Shown here: one piece after another, positions 16,776-25,105 of the stretch
How the letters are laid out: each line of letters starts with the position of its first letter
Position numbering within the stretch: the first letter of the stretch is position 1
Source of the DNA: Nonomuraea thailandensis
Lineage (GTDB): Bacteria > Actinomycetota > Actinomycetes > Streptosporangiales > Streptosporangiaceae
Assembly: GCF_024172165.1 (NCBI RefSeq)
Contig: NZ_JAMZEB010000002.1
Coordinates: forward strand, 5,911,501-5,975,500
DNA: 64,000 nucleotides
Direction of reading: 5' to 3'
Position numbers and translations under genes: made by a program
Notes under the pieces: generated by a model
Database searches by the model: none
Seen by the model: only the letters and a program-made list of their open reading frames with translations
Told to the model about the DNA's origin: nothing

Positions 16776-17831
16776 ATGAGCGACCGGCTGGAGGCGATCC
16801 TGGCGGACGCGGTGCCGCGCGTCTGCGCCGCCGCGGTCGCGCTGATCGCCGCGGACGGCTCCGTGGTGGCCTCGGCCGCCACCGGCGAGCTCGTCCGCTA
16901 CGCCGACGCCGACGGGAACCTGGCGCCCGAACGCCCGCCCGCGGGCCCCTGCTCCGTCTTCGACCTGGCCTCGGTCAGCAAGCTCTTCACCACGGTCGTG
17001 CTGCTCTCGCTGGCCGAGGACGGGCTGCTGGACCTCGACGAGCCGGTGGCGGGCCGGATCCCCGGAGCCGACCCGCGCATCACGCCGCGCCGCCTGCTCA
17101 CGCACACGGCGGGCCTGCCCCCGATCCGCCGGATCGACCGGGAGCTGCCCGCCGCGGACGCCGCGGCGCGGATGGCCGCCATGGTCGGCACGCCGGTCCT
17201 CCACCCGGCCGGCGGGCCGTACCTCTACAGCGACGTCGGCATGGTGATGGCGGGCCGGCTCGCCGAGCTGGCCGGCGGCGCGCCGCTGGACGCGCTGGTC
17301 CGCGCCCGGATCACGGACGTGCTCGGGCTGGCCGACACCTGCTACCGGCCCGCCCGCGCGGACCGGATCGCCGCCACCGAGTGCAAGGCCGGGCGCCCGG
17401 GGGCCGGGTGCGTACGGGGCGAGGTGCACGACGAGACCGCGTACGCGCTGGGCGGCGTGGCCGGGCACGCCGGGCTGTTCGCCACCGCCGGGGACCTGCT
17501 GGCCTTCGGCGAGATGCTGCGGCGCGGCGGCGGGCCCGTGCTGCGCCCCGGCAGCGTGGCCGAGATGACGCGCGACCAGGGGGTGCCCGGCGCGCCGTTC
17601 CGGCACGGGCTGGGCGTGCGCATCGGCGACCCCGCCATCGCGGGCCCGCTCGGCGACGCCTACGGCCACTCGGGCTTCACCGGGACCTCCCTGGTGGTCG
17701 ACCCGGCCCGCCGCCTGACGGTGGTGCTGCTGACGAACGCCGTGCATCCCGTACGGGGCCGCGACGGCATCCGCGAGCTGCGCCTCGCGGTGGCCGCCGA
17801 GGCGCTGCGACTGGCCGCCCCCGCACGCTGA
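16776..17831 (+). CDS. serine hydrolase, class C beta-lactamase fold (AmiE-like?)
   Basis: The 351-residue enzyme has the SxxK motif SVSK at 66-69, YSD at 151-153 in place of YxN, and a late YGHSGFTGTS element (HSG for KTG). These define the serine beta-lactamase/esterase/DD-peptidase superfamily. No signal peptide is present, so it is cytoplasmic. In B. subtilis the MurNAc-L-alanine amidase AmiE of the namZ/murQ locus belongs to this fold, so stripping peptide from MurNAc is a reasonable proposal here. An esterase is the alternative. The ATG has GGGGGAAG-type purines upstream and lies 31 bases past murQ, likely co-transcribed. Confidence 0.82.
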   Translation: MSDRLEAILADAVPRVCAAAVALIAADGSVVASAATGELVRYADADGNLAPERPPAGPCSVFDLASVSKLFTTVVLLSLAEDGLLDLDEPVAGRIPGADPRITPRRLLTHTAGLPPIRRIDRELPAADAAARMAAMVGTPVLHPAGGPYLYSDVGMVMAGRLAELAGGAPLDALVRARITDVLGLADTCYRPARADRIAATECKAGRPGAGCVRGEVHDETAYALGGVAGHAGLFATAGDLLAFGEMLRRGGGPVLRPGSVAEMTRDQGVPGAPFRHGLGVRIGDPAIAGPLGDAYGHSGFTGTSLVVDPARRLTVVLLTNAVHPVRGRDGIRELRLAVAAEALRLAAPAR

Positions 17832-17862
17832 CGGCCGCTCCTCACTGGCGTAGCCTGCAGAC

Positions 17863-18243
17863 ATGTCCGTCCACTTGAACCACACCATCATGCCGGCCAG
17901 GGACAGGGACGCGACGGCCGACTACCTCGTCGAGCTGCTCGGCCTGGAGCCCGCGCCCGAGTACGGCCCGTTCCGGGTGGTCTCGCTCGGCAACGACGTG
18001 TCGATCGACGTCGTGCAGGCGGGCGACGAGCTGCCGTCGCTGCACTACGCGTTCCTGGTCAGCGAGGACGAGTTCGACCAGATCCGGGGCCGGATCGAGG
18101 AGCGCGGGCTGACGTACTGGGCCGATCCGTTCCACCGGCAGGAGGGGCGGATCAACACCAACGACGGCGGGCGCGGCCTCTACTGGTCCGACCCCAACGG
18201 GCACAACCTGGAGATCATCACGGTGCCGTACGGCGGCGGTTAG
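17863..18243 (+). CDS. VOC (glyoxalase/bleomycin-resistance fold) protein
   Basis: The 126-residue single-domain protein has the beta-alpha-beta-beta-beta pattern: HLNHTIMPARDRDATADYLVELLGL at the start and LYWSDPNGHNLEIITV at the end. H5 and the final E of NLEI are typical metal-ligand positions in VOC enzymes. The substrate is unknown; VOC folds include lyases, dioxygenases and binding proteins. It is 31 bases after the serine hydrolase and overlaps the convergent LLM oxidoreductase gene by 4 bases at the 3' ends. Confidence 0.85.
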   Translation: MSVHLNHTIMPARDRDATADYLVELLGLEPAPEYGPFRVVSLGNDVSIDVVQAGDELPSLHYAFLVSEDEFDQIRGRIEERGLTYWADPFHRQEGRINTNDGGRGLYWSDPNGHNLEIITVPYGGG

Positions 18244-19127
18244 GGCGCCAGCGCCTCCAGCGCCTCCTCGGCCCGCCGCATCGCCTCCTCGGCGTCGGAG
18301 GCGGGTATCTCGCGGTCGAAGTTGAGGTCGTGGAAGACCTCCGTGACGCCCGCGGCGCCCAGGTCCTCGACGTCGCGCCTGATCTTGTCGTAGGTGCCGG
18401 TCAGCGGGCGGTCCTCGTCCCGCGCGCGCACCTGCGTGGAGCCGCGGCAGACGAGCCGGAACGCGCTCCCGTCCCGCCCCGCCGCGTCCAGCTCCGACTT
18501 GATCAGCCCGATCCGGGCGGTGATGGAGGCCAGGTCCTCCCTGCTGGAGCTGACCCAGCCGTCGGCCAGCCGGGCGGCGCGGCGCAGCGCGACGTCGGCC
18601 GTGCCGCCGAGCAGGATCGGCGGCGGGCCGGGCAGCGGCTTGGGATCGACGTGGGCGGGCGGCACGCGGTAGAACTCGCCCTCGTGCGCCACCACGTCGT
18701 CGGTCCACGCCTTGCGCAGCACCTCGACGAACTCCTCGCCCCGGCGCCCGCGCCGCGCCATGCCGACGCCGCTCGCCTCGAACTCCTCCGGCAGCCAGCC
18801 CAGCCCGATCCCGGCGGTGAGCCTGCCGCCCGAGAGCGTCTGGAGCGTGGCGAGCTGCTTGGCCAGCAGCACGGGCTGCACGTACGCGTTGATCACCGCG
18901 ACGCCCAGCCGGATGCGGCTGGTCACGGCCGAGACGTGGGCGAGCGTGACGATCGGGTCGTGCACGGAGCGGTAGGTGGGCCCCATCGGGTGCCCGACCG
19001 GGTACAGCAGCCGCTGGAACGTCCAGAGCTCGTGGTAGCCCAGCTCCTCGGCTCGTACGGCGATGCGGCGCAGGTTCTCGGGTGTGGCCCAGGGCCCTGA
19101 CACGGGTACGGCGAAACCGACTCTCAT
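18240..19127 (-). CDS. LLM-class (luciferase-like, probably F420-dependent) oxidoreductase
   Basis: The 295-residue TIM-barrel protein starts MRVGFAVPVSGPWATPENL and contains LGYHELWTFQRLLYP, RIRLGVAVINAYVQPVLLAKQLATLQTLSGGRLTAGIGLGW-type sequence and PPPILLGGTADVALRRAARLADGWV. These are standard for actinobacterial F420 or FMN-dependent LLM oxidoreductases. The AIRR-LADGW segment lines the cofactor site in relatives. Substrate is unknown. It is divergent from the phosphotransferase with an 18-bp gap, so the two may share overlapping promoters. Confidence 0.9.
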   Translation of the reverse strand: MRVGFAVPVSGPWATPENLRRIAVRAEELGYHELWTFQRLLYPVGHPMGPTYRSVHDPIVTLAHVSAVTSRIRLGVAVINAYVQPVLLAKQLATLQTLSGGRLTAGIGLGWLPEEFEASGVGMARRGRRGEEFVEVLRKAWTDDVVAHEGEFYRVPPAHVDPKPLPGPPPILLGGTADVALRRAARLADGWVSSSREDLASITARIGLIKSELDAAGRDGSAFRLVCRGSTQVRARDEDRPLTGTYDKIRRDVEDLGAAGVTEVFHDLNFDREIPASDAEEAMRRAEEALEALAP

Positions 19128-19145
19128 GGGACCTAGTCTGTACGA

Positions 19146-20000
19146 GTGGGTCTTGAAGCTGAGCTGGCGGGTATCGCCGCGGCGTACGGCGGCACGGGAA
19201 AGCCCGTGTTACATCCGACGCGTACGGACGTCGTGGTGTTACGCATGGGCGAGGTCGTGGTGAAGGCCCATTCGGCGCGCGACGACGCCGAGGCGCTGCG
19301 GCCGAGGCTGCGGGCCGTCGCCTCGGCCTCGGTGAGCGGCGTGATGCTGCCCCCGCTGGAGCGCGAGGTGCTGTCGGCGGGCGGGCGCGCGGTGACGGTG
19401 TGGCCGGCGGGCCGGCCGGTCTCCCACGACGACCCCGGCTCGGCGCCGTGGGAGGAGGGCGCCAGGCTGCTGGCCAGGCTGCACGCCGTCCCGCTCACGC
19501 TGATGCCCCCGCTGCCGCCCGCCGGCGGGCCCGCCAGGGCCGCGCGGGCGGTGGGCCGGATGACCGGCGACGGGCCGGTGGAGCAGCTCGTCAGGCGGGC
19601 GTTCAAGGAGCTGCCCGAGCCGCCGCCGCTGCCCGGCCTGCTGACGCACGGCGACTGGCATCTGGGGCAGCTCGTGCACCGCGACCGGTGGCTGCTCATC
19701 GACGTCGACGACCTGGGAGTCGGCGATCCGGCGTGGGACCTGGCCAGACCCGCGGCGTGGTACGCGGCGGGGCTGCTCGAACCGGACGTGTGGGAGCGGT
19801 TCCTGGGGGCGTACCTGGCCTCCGGCGGGCCCGCGCTCGGGCAGGGCGACGACCCGTGGGCGCGGCTGGACGTGCCCGCCCGCGCGCTGACCGTCCAGCT
19901 CGCCGCCGTGGCCGTGGTCAACGCCGACGGCGAGGGCCGGGAACTCGACGAGGTCGAGCACTCGTTAATCGAGTCGTGCAACAGAATCGTCCGAGCATGA
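19146..20000 (+). CDS. APH-family phosphotransferase
   Basis: The 284-residue kinase-like protein has a conserved lysine in VVVKAHS (K40), the catalytic loop LLTHGDWHLGQLV at 165-177 (Asp170) and the metal-binding LLIDVDDLGVGDPAWDLA near 183. This is the aminoglycoside phosphotransferase/choline kinase fold. Substrates in the family range from antibiotics to sugars (AmgK is a MurNAc/GlcNAc C1 kinase). The position 1.3 kb from the murQ locus is noted, but it is not in that operon. The start is GTG at 19146; no strong ribosome site is seen. Confidence 0.82.
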   Translation: MGLEAELAGIAAAYGGTGKPVLHPTRTDVVVLRMGEVVVKAHSARDDAEALRPRLRAVASASVSGVMLPPLEREVLSAGGRAVTVWPAGRPVSHDDPGSAPWEEGARLLARLHAVPLTLMPPLPPAGGPARAARAVGRMTGDGPVEQLVRRAFKELPEPPPLPGLLTHGDWHLGQLVHRDRWLLIDVDDLGVGDPAWDLARPAAWYAAGLLEPDVWERFLGAYLASGGPALGQGDDPWARLDVPARALTVQLAAVAVVNADGEGRELDEVEHSLIESCNRIVRA

Positions 20001-20058
20001 CGGGGGTTGCGCGCGGTAGGTTTCACCCTGAGACCTCGAAGTCAAGGAGAGCGACTAG

Positions 20059-20331
20059 ATGCAGTGCCCCAAGTGCCGCGGGAACATGCGGACCTATGAG
20101 CGCAACGGCGTCCACATCGAACAGTGCGACAACTGCCGTGGGATCTTCCTCGACTACGGTGAGCTGGAGACGCTGACCCGGATGGAGTCGCAGTACAACG
20201 CGGCTCCCCCGCCCCCCGCCGCCCCCGGCCCGGCCTGGGGCGCCCCGCACCACGGCGGCGGCCACGGCGGCGGCCACTACGGCGGCCACCACCGTCAGCG
20301 CAGCTGGGTGGGCATGCTGTTCTCGACCTGA
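20059..20331 (+). CDS. zf-TFIIB domain protein with His/Gly-rich tail
   Basis: The 90-residue protein has a zinc ribbon: CPKC at residues 3-6 and CDNC at 24-27, followed by RGIFLDYGELETL, the hallmark of the TFIIB-like zinc finger family. After a proline stretch comes a His/Gly-rich segment (HHGGGHGGGHYGGHHR), which may bind metal. AAGGAG lies 12-17 bases before the ATG. The function of these small proteins is not established. Confidence 0.85.
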   Translation: MQCPKCRGNMRTYERNGVHIEQCDNCRGIFLDYGELETLTRMESQYNAAPPPPAAPGPAWGAPHHGGGHGGGHYGGHHRQRSWVGMLFST

Positions 20332-20361
20332 CGAGTGCCGGCCTGACAAGGCCCGGCGTGA

Positions 20362-20396
20362 CGAGGGCCGCGCACTGTCACAGTGCGCGGCCCTCG
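20362..20396. terminator. strong bidirectional terminator hairpin
   Basis: CGAGGGCCGCGCACTG (20362-20377) is perfectly complementary to 20381-20396, giving a 16-bp stem with a 3-base loop (TCA). It lies between the convergent zf-TFIIB and lipoprotein genes. There is no long T-run, as usual in actinomycetes. Confidence 0.85.
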
Positions 20397-20412
20397 GCTT
20401 CACCGGTCTGGG

Positions 20413-21420
20413 TCACTCGGGGAAGTCGTCCGGGTCCACGGGCGCGGTGCGGGCGTTGCCGCCGCTGATCGAGTGCAGGGTGATCCGCCAGTCGTGCCAG
20501 AGGATCTGCGTGGCGGTGTACGTGGTCCTGAACTTCACCGTCTTCTCGAACCGCTCGAAGCTGCAGTCCCTGGTGAACGTCTTGTTCTTGCCGTCCCAGT
20601 CCACGCCGTGGGTGAAGTAGATCTTGTAGTTGCCGTCGCGCACGCCTCTGATCTTGTACTTGGCCTTCTTGCGCACGTACACGGTGAGCACTTTGCTGCC
20701 GCCCTTGAGCACGGTGACCACGGCGTCGGAGCTGCCGCCGTTGTCGATCTCCAGTGAGCTGCGCCCGTTGAGCGTGCTCTTGCGGATGAACGTGCCGTTG
20801 CGCAGCCGCCTGGTCTGCCGCTCCCCCGCCTTCACCGACACGACGTCGGCCGGGTAGTCGCCGGCGCTCTGCAGCGCCTTGCCGGCCTGGTCGAGGGCGT
20901 TCAGCTTGTCGCCGAGGTCGGCGAGCACGGCGGAGGAGGTGCACAGGTCGCGCGCGCCGACCTTGCCGGAGGTGTCGCCCAGCCCGGTGGCCACGTCGCG
21001 CAGGCTCGTCACGTACGTCTCGTGCTGGGCGCGCACGGCCTCGGGCGGGGTGAGCGCCGACAGGGCGTCCGCGGCGCCGCTCAGCTCCTCCTCGGCGCGC
21101 CCGACCCGCTGGTCCAGCGCCTTGACGCCGCGCGCGCCCGCCAGCGCGGTGATCGCGTCGGCCATCGGCTTGTGCCGGCTCTCCAGCTCGCTCTTGTACG
21201 CCTCAGGCGTGAGCGCGGCCGAGGTCTGGCCGCCTCCGGTGCCCGCCTGGGGAACGATGCCGTTGCCGCCCGCGACGCCCGTGACCCTGGGCTCGCCTCC
21301 GGTCGGGGAGAGTGCGCCGGAGGAGCACGCGCCGACGGAGGTGAGCGTTACCAGTGCGAGAAAGCTGGAGATCAACCGGGGTGTAGCCACCTGCCACACT
21401 ATCGCCGGGTTGATCCCCAA
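20413..21420 (-). CDS. putative secreted lipoprotein of unknown function
   Basis: The 335-residue reading frame begins with a TTG. A lipoprotein signal ends at SVGAC, with Cys at residue 32 of the longest form. A GTG at 21390 would give a more typical signal, VATPRLISSFLALVTLTSVGAC, and may be the real start. Residues ~75-190 are predicted helical (SELESRHKPMADAITAL, ETYVTSLRDVATGLG). The C-terminal ~120 residues look beta-rich (GNYKIYFTHGVDWDGKNKTF, RDCSFERFEKTVKFRTTY). I do not recognise the family. It is anchored on the outer face of the membrane if the signal is right. Confidence 0.75.
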   Translation of the reverse strand: MGINPAIVWQVATPRLISSFLALVTLTSVGACSSGALSPTGGEPRVTGVAGGNGIVPQAGTGGGQTSAALTPEAYKSELESRHKPMADAITALAGARGVKALDQRVGRAEEELSGAADALSALTPPEAVRAQHETYVTSLRDVATGLGDTSGKVGARDLCTSSAVLADLGDKLNALDQAGKALQSAGDYPADVVSVKAGERQTRRLRNGTFIRKSTLNGRSSLEIDNGGSSDAVVTVLKGGSKVLTVYVRKKAKYKIRGVRDGNYKIYFTHGVDWDGKNKTFTRDCSFERFEKTVKFRTTYTATQILWHDWRITLHSISGGNARTAPVDPDDFPE

Positions 21421-21427
21421 CCGTCAA

Positions 21428-22813
21428 TTACGATTCGGTCAGTCCCTCCTCCCGGTCCTGCCGCAGCCGGCGGGTGATCCCCAGCGTCTCCAGGAACGGC
21501 AGATCGTGGCTGGCCACGATGAGCGCGCCCCGGTAGGCCGACAGCGCCTGCGCGAGCCGGCGGACGCTGGCCATGTCCAGGTTGTTGGTGGGCTCGTCGA
21601 GCAGGAGGAGCTGTGGCGGCGGCTCGGCCGACAGCAGCGCGGCGAGCGTCGCGCGGAAGCGTTCCCCGCCGGAGAGCGTGCCGGCGGCCTGGTCGGCCCG
21701 CTCCCCGCGGAAGAGGAACCGGGCCAGCCTCGCGCGCACGTCGTTCACCGGGGCGGACGGCGCCAGGGCCCGAACGTTGTCCACCACGCTCAGGCCGTCG
21801 TCGAGCAGGTCGAGCCGCTGCGGCAGGTAGCGGACGGGCACCTGGGCGCCGTGCGCGACGATGCGCCGCAGCAGCGTGGTCTTGCCCGAGCCGTTCGGCC
21901 CGAGCAGCGCGATCCGTTCCGGCCCGCGCACGACCAGCGTCTCCAGCACCGCCGCGGCGGAGTCCGCGTCCACCCGGCGCGGCGGCTCCAGCGGGAGCGC
22001 CAGCACCGTACGGCCCGCGGGCACCTCGGTGCGCGGGAGCTCGATGCGGATCTCCGCGTCGCCGCGCACGGCCTGCTCGGCCTCGGCCGTGCGCACCGAG
22101 CGCTCGGCCGCCTCCCGCTCGGCGGCGACCTGCTCCTCGTACGCGCCGAGGTTGCCGCCGTACATGCGCACGGCTCCCTCGCGCAGCTCGGCGATCTGGT
22201 CCACCAGCTCCAGCAGCGCCCGGTCGTGGCTGACGACCAGGAGCACCCCCTGCCAGGCGGCGACGGCGGCGTAGAGCCGGCGCCGCGCGTCCAGGTCGAG
22301 GTTGTTGGTGGGCTCGTCGAGCAGCAGCGCGTCGGGGCGCTTGAGCAGCTGGGCGGCCAGCGCGACCATGATGGTCTCGCCGCCGGACAGCGTGCCGACC
22401 GTGCGGTCGAGGCCGACGTGGCCGAGCCCGAGCCGGTCGAGCTCGGCCAGGGCGCGCTCCTCGACGTCCCAGTCGTCGCCGACGGCCGTGAAGTGCTCCT
22501 CGGCCACGTCGCCGCGCTCGATGGCGTGCAGCGCGGCCCGCGTCCGGCTGATCTCCAGCAGGTCCGACACGGTACGCCGGGCACCGAGCGGCACGTTCTG
22601 CGGCAGGTGGCCGACCACGCCGGAGACGGACACGGATCCGGACCGCGGCGTCAGCCCGCCCGCGATGATCTTGAGCAGGGTGGACTTGCCCGACCCGTTG
22701 ACCCCGATGAGCCCGGTACGTCCGGCGGGGAAGGCGGCGTCGAGCCGGTCGAGCACGGTGACCCCGTCGGGCCAGGCGAAGGAGACGTGATCGACGACAA
22801 TGGAACAAGGCAT
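21428..22813 (-). CDS. ABC-F family ATPase
   Basis: The 461-residue protein has two ATPase modules and no membrane helices. Module 1 has Walker A GVNGSGKST near 39, signature LSGGE and LLLDEPTNNLD near 157. Module 2 has GPNGSGKTT near 305, LSGGERFRATLAALL and LLLDEPTNNLD. The linker around 225-255 is charged and helical. ABC-F proteins act on the ribosome, either in translation or in antibiotic protection; short actinomycete members like this often confer resistance. The ATG at 22813 is chosen because GGGAG lies 7 bases upstream; the frame open to 22957 is leader sequence. Confidence 0.9.
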   Translation of the reverse strand: MPCSIVVDHVSFAWPDGVTVLDRLDAAFPAGRTGLIGVNGSGKSTLLKIIAGGLTPRSGSVSVSGVVGHLPQNVPLGARRTVSDLLEISRTRAALHAIERGDVAEEHFTAVGDDWDVEERALAELDRLGLGHVGLDRTVGTLSGGETIMVALAAQLLKRPDALLLDEPTNNLDLDARRRLYAAVAAWQGVLLVVSHDRALLELVDQIAELREGAVRMYGGNLGAYEEQVAAEREAAERSVRTAEAEQAVRGDAEIRIELPRTEVPAGRTVLALPLEPPRRVDADSAAAVLETLVVRGPERIALLGPNGSGKTTLLRRIVAHGAQVPVRYLPQRLDLLDDGLSVVDNVRALAPSAPVNDVRARLARFLFRGERADQAAGTLSGGERFRATLAALLSAEPPPQLLLLDEPTNNLDMASVRRLAQALSAYRGALIVASHDLPFLETLGITRRLRQDREEGLTES

Positions 22814-22826
22814 GAGGCGGCTCCCA

Positions 22827-22849
22827 TCACAAAAATCGAAATTTCGTGA
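22827..22849. promoter_or_regulatory. AT-rich imperfect palindrome upstream of ABC-F
   Basis: TCAC and GTGA bound a 23-base element whose core contains CGAAATTTCG. It starts 14 bases upstream of the ABC-F start codon. It could be an operator or a hairpin in the mRNA leader. Confidence 0.35.
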
Positions 22850-23045
22850 CTTGGCGGGAAACACCGCATACACGCGCGACACCCGGGAACTCGGAGTCGA
22901 AGTCCGCGGCAAGGGGCGAGGATGCCCTTGAGGTCCAGGTGATGCGCGCATGGCCATGACAGGGCCGGACGGCGCGGTGCCCGCGACCTCAGATCCTCAC
23001 GTCAGCTGCCCCCACGGGTCGGCGATAGGACGTGCGGCAGTATAT

Positions 23046-23061
23046 GTGACCGGCCGATCAC
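23046..23061. promoter_or_regulatory. 16-bp near-perfect palindrome
   Basis: GTGACCGGCCGATCAC pairs its two halves with one mismatch. It follows a TATAT patch and lies 66 bases before the small ORF at 23128. This may be an operator. Confidence 0.3.
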
Positions 23062-23127
23062 GTGGCAAGGAGCCGGATGCCGCCGTAAGCGTTGAAATGC
23101 CCAAGGCCATGACATCAGGTTGGAATC

Positions 23128-23301
23128 ATGCACTCCAGAGATCTGCACGACCCCCTCTCCATGACCGTCGTCTCCTCCCACCGCACCTCGGAGGGGGTGG
23201 TGTCGTACCTGAGGTGCTCCTGCGGCGTCTGGGAGGTGCGCACTGCGCGGATGGTCGGCCTGGCCACTCCGGGCAGGCGTTCGAAGATGACCATCGACTG
23301 A
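23128..23301 (+). CDS. small hypothetical protein (57 residues)
   Basis: The frame from ATG 23128 encodes MHSRDLHDPLSMTVVSSHRT at its start, followed by SYLRCSCGVWEVRTA with a CSC pair. Bases resembling AGGTTGG precede the ATG. Codon usage (strong GC3) fits the neighbours. I do not know its function; the C-x-C-G pattern hints at a half zinc site. It ends 49 bases upstream of the acyl-CoA ligase and may be co-transcribed. Confidence 0.5.
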   Translation: MHSRDLHDPLSMTVVSSHRTSEGVVSYLRCSCGVWEVRTARMVGLATPGRRSKMTID

Positions 23302-23350
23302 GACGGTGCCGTCGTCCTAGAGTCGGCCCTACACCCCCAGGAGGTCAGGC

Positions 23351-25105
23351 ATGTCCAGCATTCCCTCCCTTTTGCGCGACCGCATCGCGGCGACCCCCGA
23401 CGCCGAGGCCTACCGTGTGCCCTCGGACGACGGGTGGGCCTCGTTGACCTGGCGGGAGGTGGGCGAGCGGGTTCGCGGCCTGGCGCTGGCGCTGTCCGGC
23501 CTGGGCTCGGGGCCCGGCACCCGCGTGTCGATCCTGTGCTCCACCCGCCTCGAATGGATCGTCTGCGATCTGGCGGTGCTGGCCACGGGGGCGGCCACGA
23601 CCACGATCTACCCGTCGAACACGGCCGCCGAGTCCGCCTTCGTCATCACCGACTCGAACAGCACGATCGTCATCGCCGAGAACGACGAGCAGGTGACCAA
23701 GCTCAGGTCCGTCCAGAAGGAGCTCCCCGACGTCACCCAGGTGATCGTCATCGACGGGTCCGCGAGCGACGACGGCTGGGTGATCACCCTCGGCTCGCTG
23801 AGCGGCGGTGACGGCGACTACGACGCCATGGTGGACGCCATCACCGAGACCGACCTGGCCACCCTGATCTACACCTCCGGCACCACCGGCCGCCCCAAGG
23901 GCGTCGAGCTGACCCACGACAACTGGCTCTACGCGGCCGGCGCGGTGCGCGAGATCGACCTGATCTCGCCGTCCGACCTGCACTTCCTGTGGCTGCCGCT
24001 GTCGCACTCCTTCGGCAAGCTGCTGGAGGTCGTGATGATCGGCATCGGCGTGCCGACCGTGATCGACGGCCGCCTCGACAAGATCGCCGAGAACCTCGGC
24101 GTGGTGAAGCCGACCGTCATGGCCGCCGCGCCCCGCATCTTCGAGAAGATCCACAACACGGTCGTGGCGAACATGCAGCGCGAGGGCGGCCTCAAGCTGC
24201 GCATCTTCACCTGGGCGCGCAAGACCGGCCGGCGGGTCGTCGCCGCCCGGCAGCGCGGCGCCGCGGTGCCGGCCACCACCCGCGCCGAGTACGCCCTGGC
24301 CGACCGCCTGGTCTTCGCCAAGCTGCGCGACCGCTTCGGCGGCCGGATCCGCTTCTTCATCTCCGGCGCCGCCCCGCTGAACCAGGAGGTCGCCGAGTTC
24401 TTCGACGCGGCGGGCCTGACGATCCTCGAAGGGTACGGGCTGACGGAGTCGTCGGCAGGCAGCTTCCTCAACCGGCCCGAGTCGGTGCGGTTCGGCACGG
24501 TCGGCCTGCCGCTGCCCGGCACCGAGGTGCGCATCGCCGAAGACGGCGAGATCCTCATCGGCGGGCGCGGCATCATGCGCGGCTACCACGGGCTGGCCGA
24601 GGAGACGGCCGAGGCGCTGGAGGACGGCTGGCTGCACACGGGCGACATCGGCGAGCTCGACGAGGCCGGCCGGCTGCGCATCACCGACCGCAAGAAGGAG
24701 CTGATCAAGACCTCGGGCGGCAAGTACGTCGCGCCCACCTACCTGGAGGGCCGGATCAAGGCCGCCTGCCCGTTCGTCTCGCACGTGTTCGTGCACGGCG
24801 ACCGGCGCAACTACGTCACCGCGCTGGTCACGCTCGACATGGACGTGGTCAAGCCGTGGGCGCAGGCCGAGTCGCTGCCCGCCGAGCCCGAGGAGCTGCG
24901 CGAGCACCCGCGCATGCGCGCCGAGGTCGAGAAGGCGATCAAGCAGGTCAACGAGGGCGAGGCGAGCTACTCCACGGTCAAGAAGTTCGCGATCCTGGCC
25001 GAGGACTTCTCGGTGGAGACGGGCGAGCTGACGCCCAGCCTCAAGATCAAGCGCAAGGCCGTGGAGGAGCGGCACGGCACGACGCTCGACTCCTTCTACG
25101 AGTGA
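23351..25105 (+). CDS. long-chain acyl-CoA synthetase (AMP-forming, FadD15-like)
   Basis: The 584-residue adenylate-forming enzyme has the P-loop LIYTSGTTGRPKGVE at 172-186, WLPLSHSFGK, FISGAAPLNQEVAEFFDAAG, ILEGYGLTES, and the hinge motif WLHTGDIGELDEAGRLRITDRKKELIKTSGGK. These are AMP-forming acyl-CoA ligase motifs of the FadD15/bubblegum type. It activates a fatty acid with ATP and CoA in the cytoplasm. CAGGAGG lies 8 bases before the ATG. The thioesterase gene overlaps its stop, so acyl-CoA formation and hydrolysis are translationally coupled. Confidence 0.93.
   Translation: MSSIPSLLRDRIAATPDAEAYRVPSDDGWASLTWREVGERVRGLALALSGLGSGPGTRVSILCSTRLEWIVCDLAVLATGAATTTIYPSNTAAESAFVITDSNSTIVIAENDEQVTKLRSVQKELPDVTQVIVIDGSASDDGWVITLGSLSGGDGDYDAMVDAITETDLATLIYTSGTTGRPKGVELTHDNWLYAAGAVREIDLISPSDLHFLWLPLSHSFGKLLEVVMIGIGVPTVIDGRLDKIAENLGVVKPTVMAAAPRIFEKIHNTVVANMQREGGLKLRIFTWARKTGRRVVAARQRGAAVPATTRAEYALADRLVFAKLRDRFGGRIRFFISGAAPLNQEVAEFFDAAGLTILEGYGLTESSAGSFLNRPESVRFGTVGLPLPGTEVRIAEDGEILIGGRGIMRGYHGLAEETAEALEDGWLHTGDIGELDEAGRLRITDRKKELIKTSGGKYVAPTYLEGRIKAACPFVSHVFVHGDRRNYVTALVTLDMDVVKPWAQAESLPAEPEELREHPRMRAEVEKAIKQVNEGEASYSTVKKFAILAEDFSVETGELTPSLKIKRKAVEERHGTTLDSFYE

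Larger units (their letters stand above)
22814..23127. other. divergent leader region between the ABC-F gene and a small ORF
   Basis: This 314-bp region holds no convincing gene. It contains two palindromic elements annotated separately (22827-22849 and 23046-23061) and an unusually AT-rich patch just upstream of the ABC-F start. It is a plausible place for regulation of the ABC-F gene, such as an inducible leader. Confidence 0.5.

Noticed and set aside
19146..20000. APH-like kinase as the missing MurNAc kinase
   Set aside because: MurQ needs a 6-phosphate while known APH-fold sugar kinases phosphorylate C1; the gene is also outside the operon, so only mentioned as a weak possibility.
22950..23447. 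Plus-strand 165-codon frame
   Set aside because: It crosses the small ORF and the acyl-CoA ligase start and its product looks like random GC-rich sequence.
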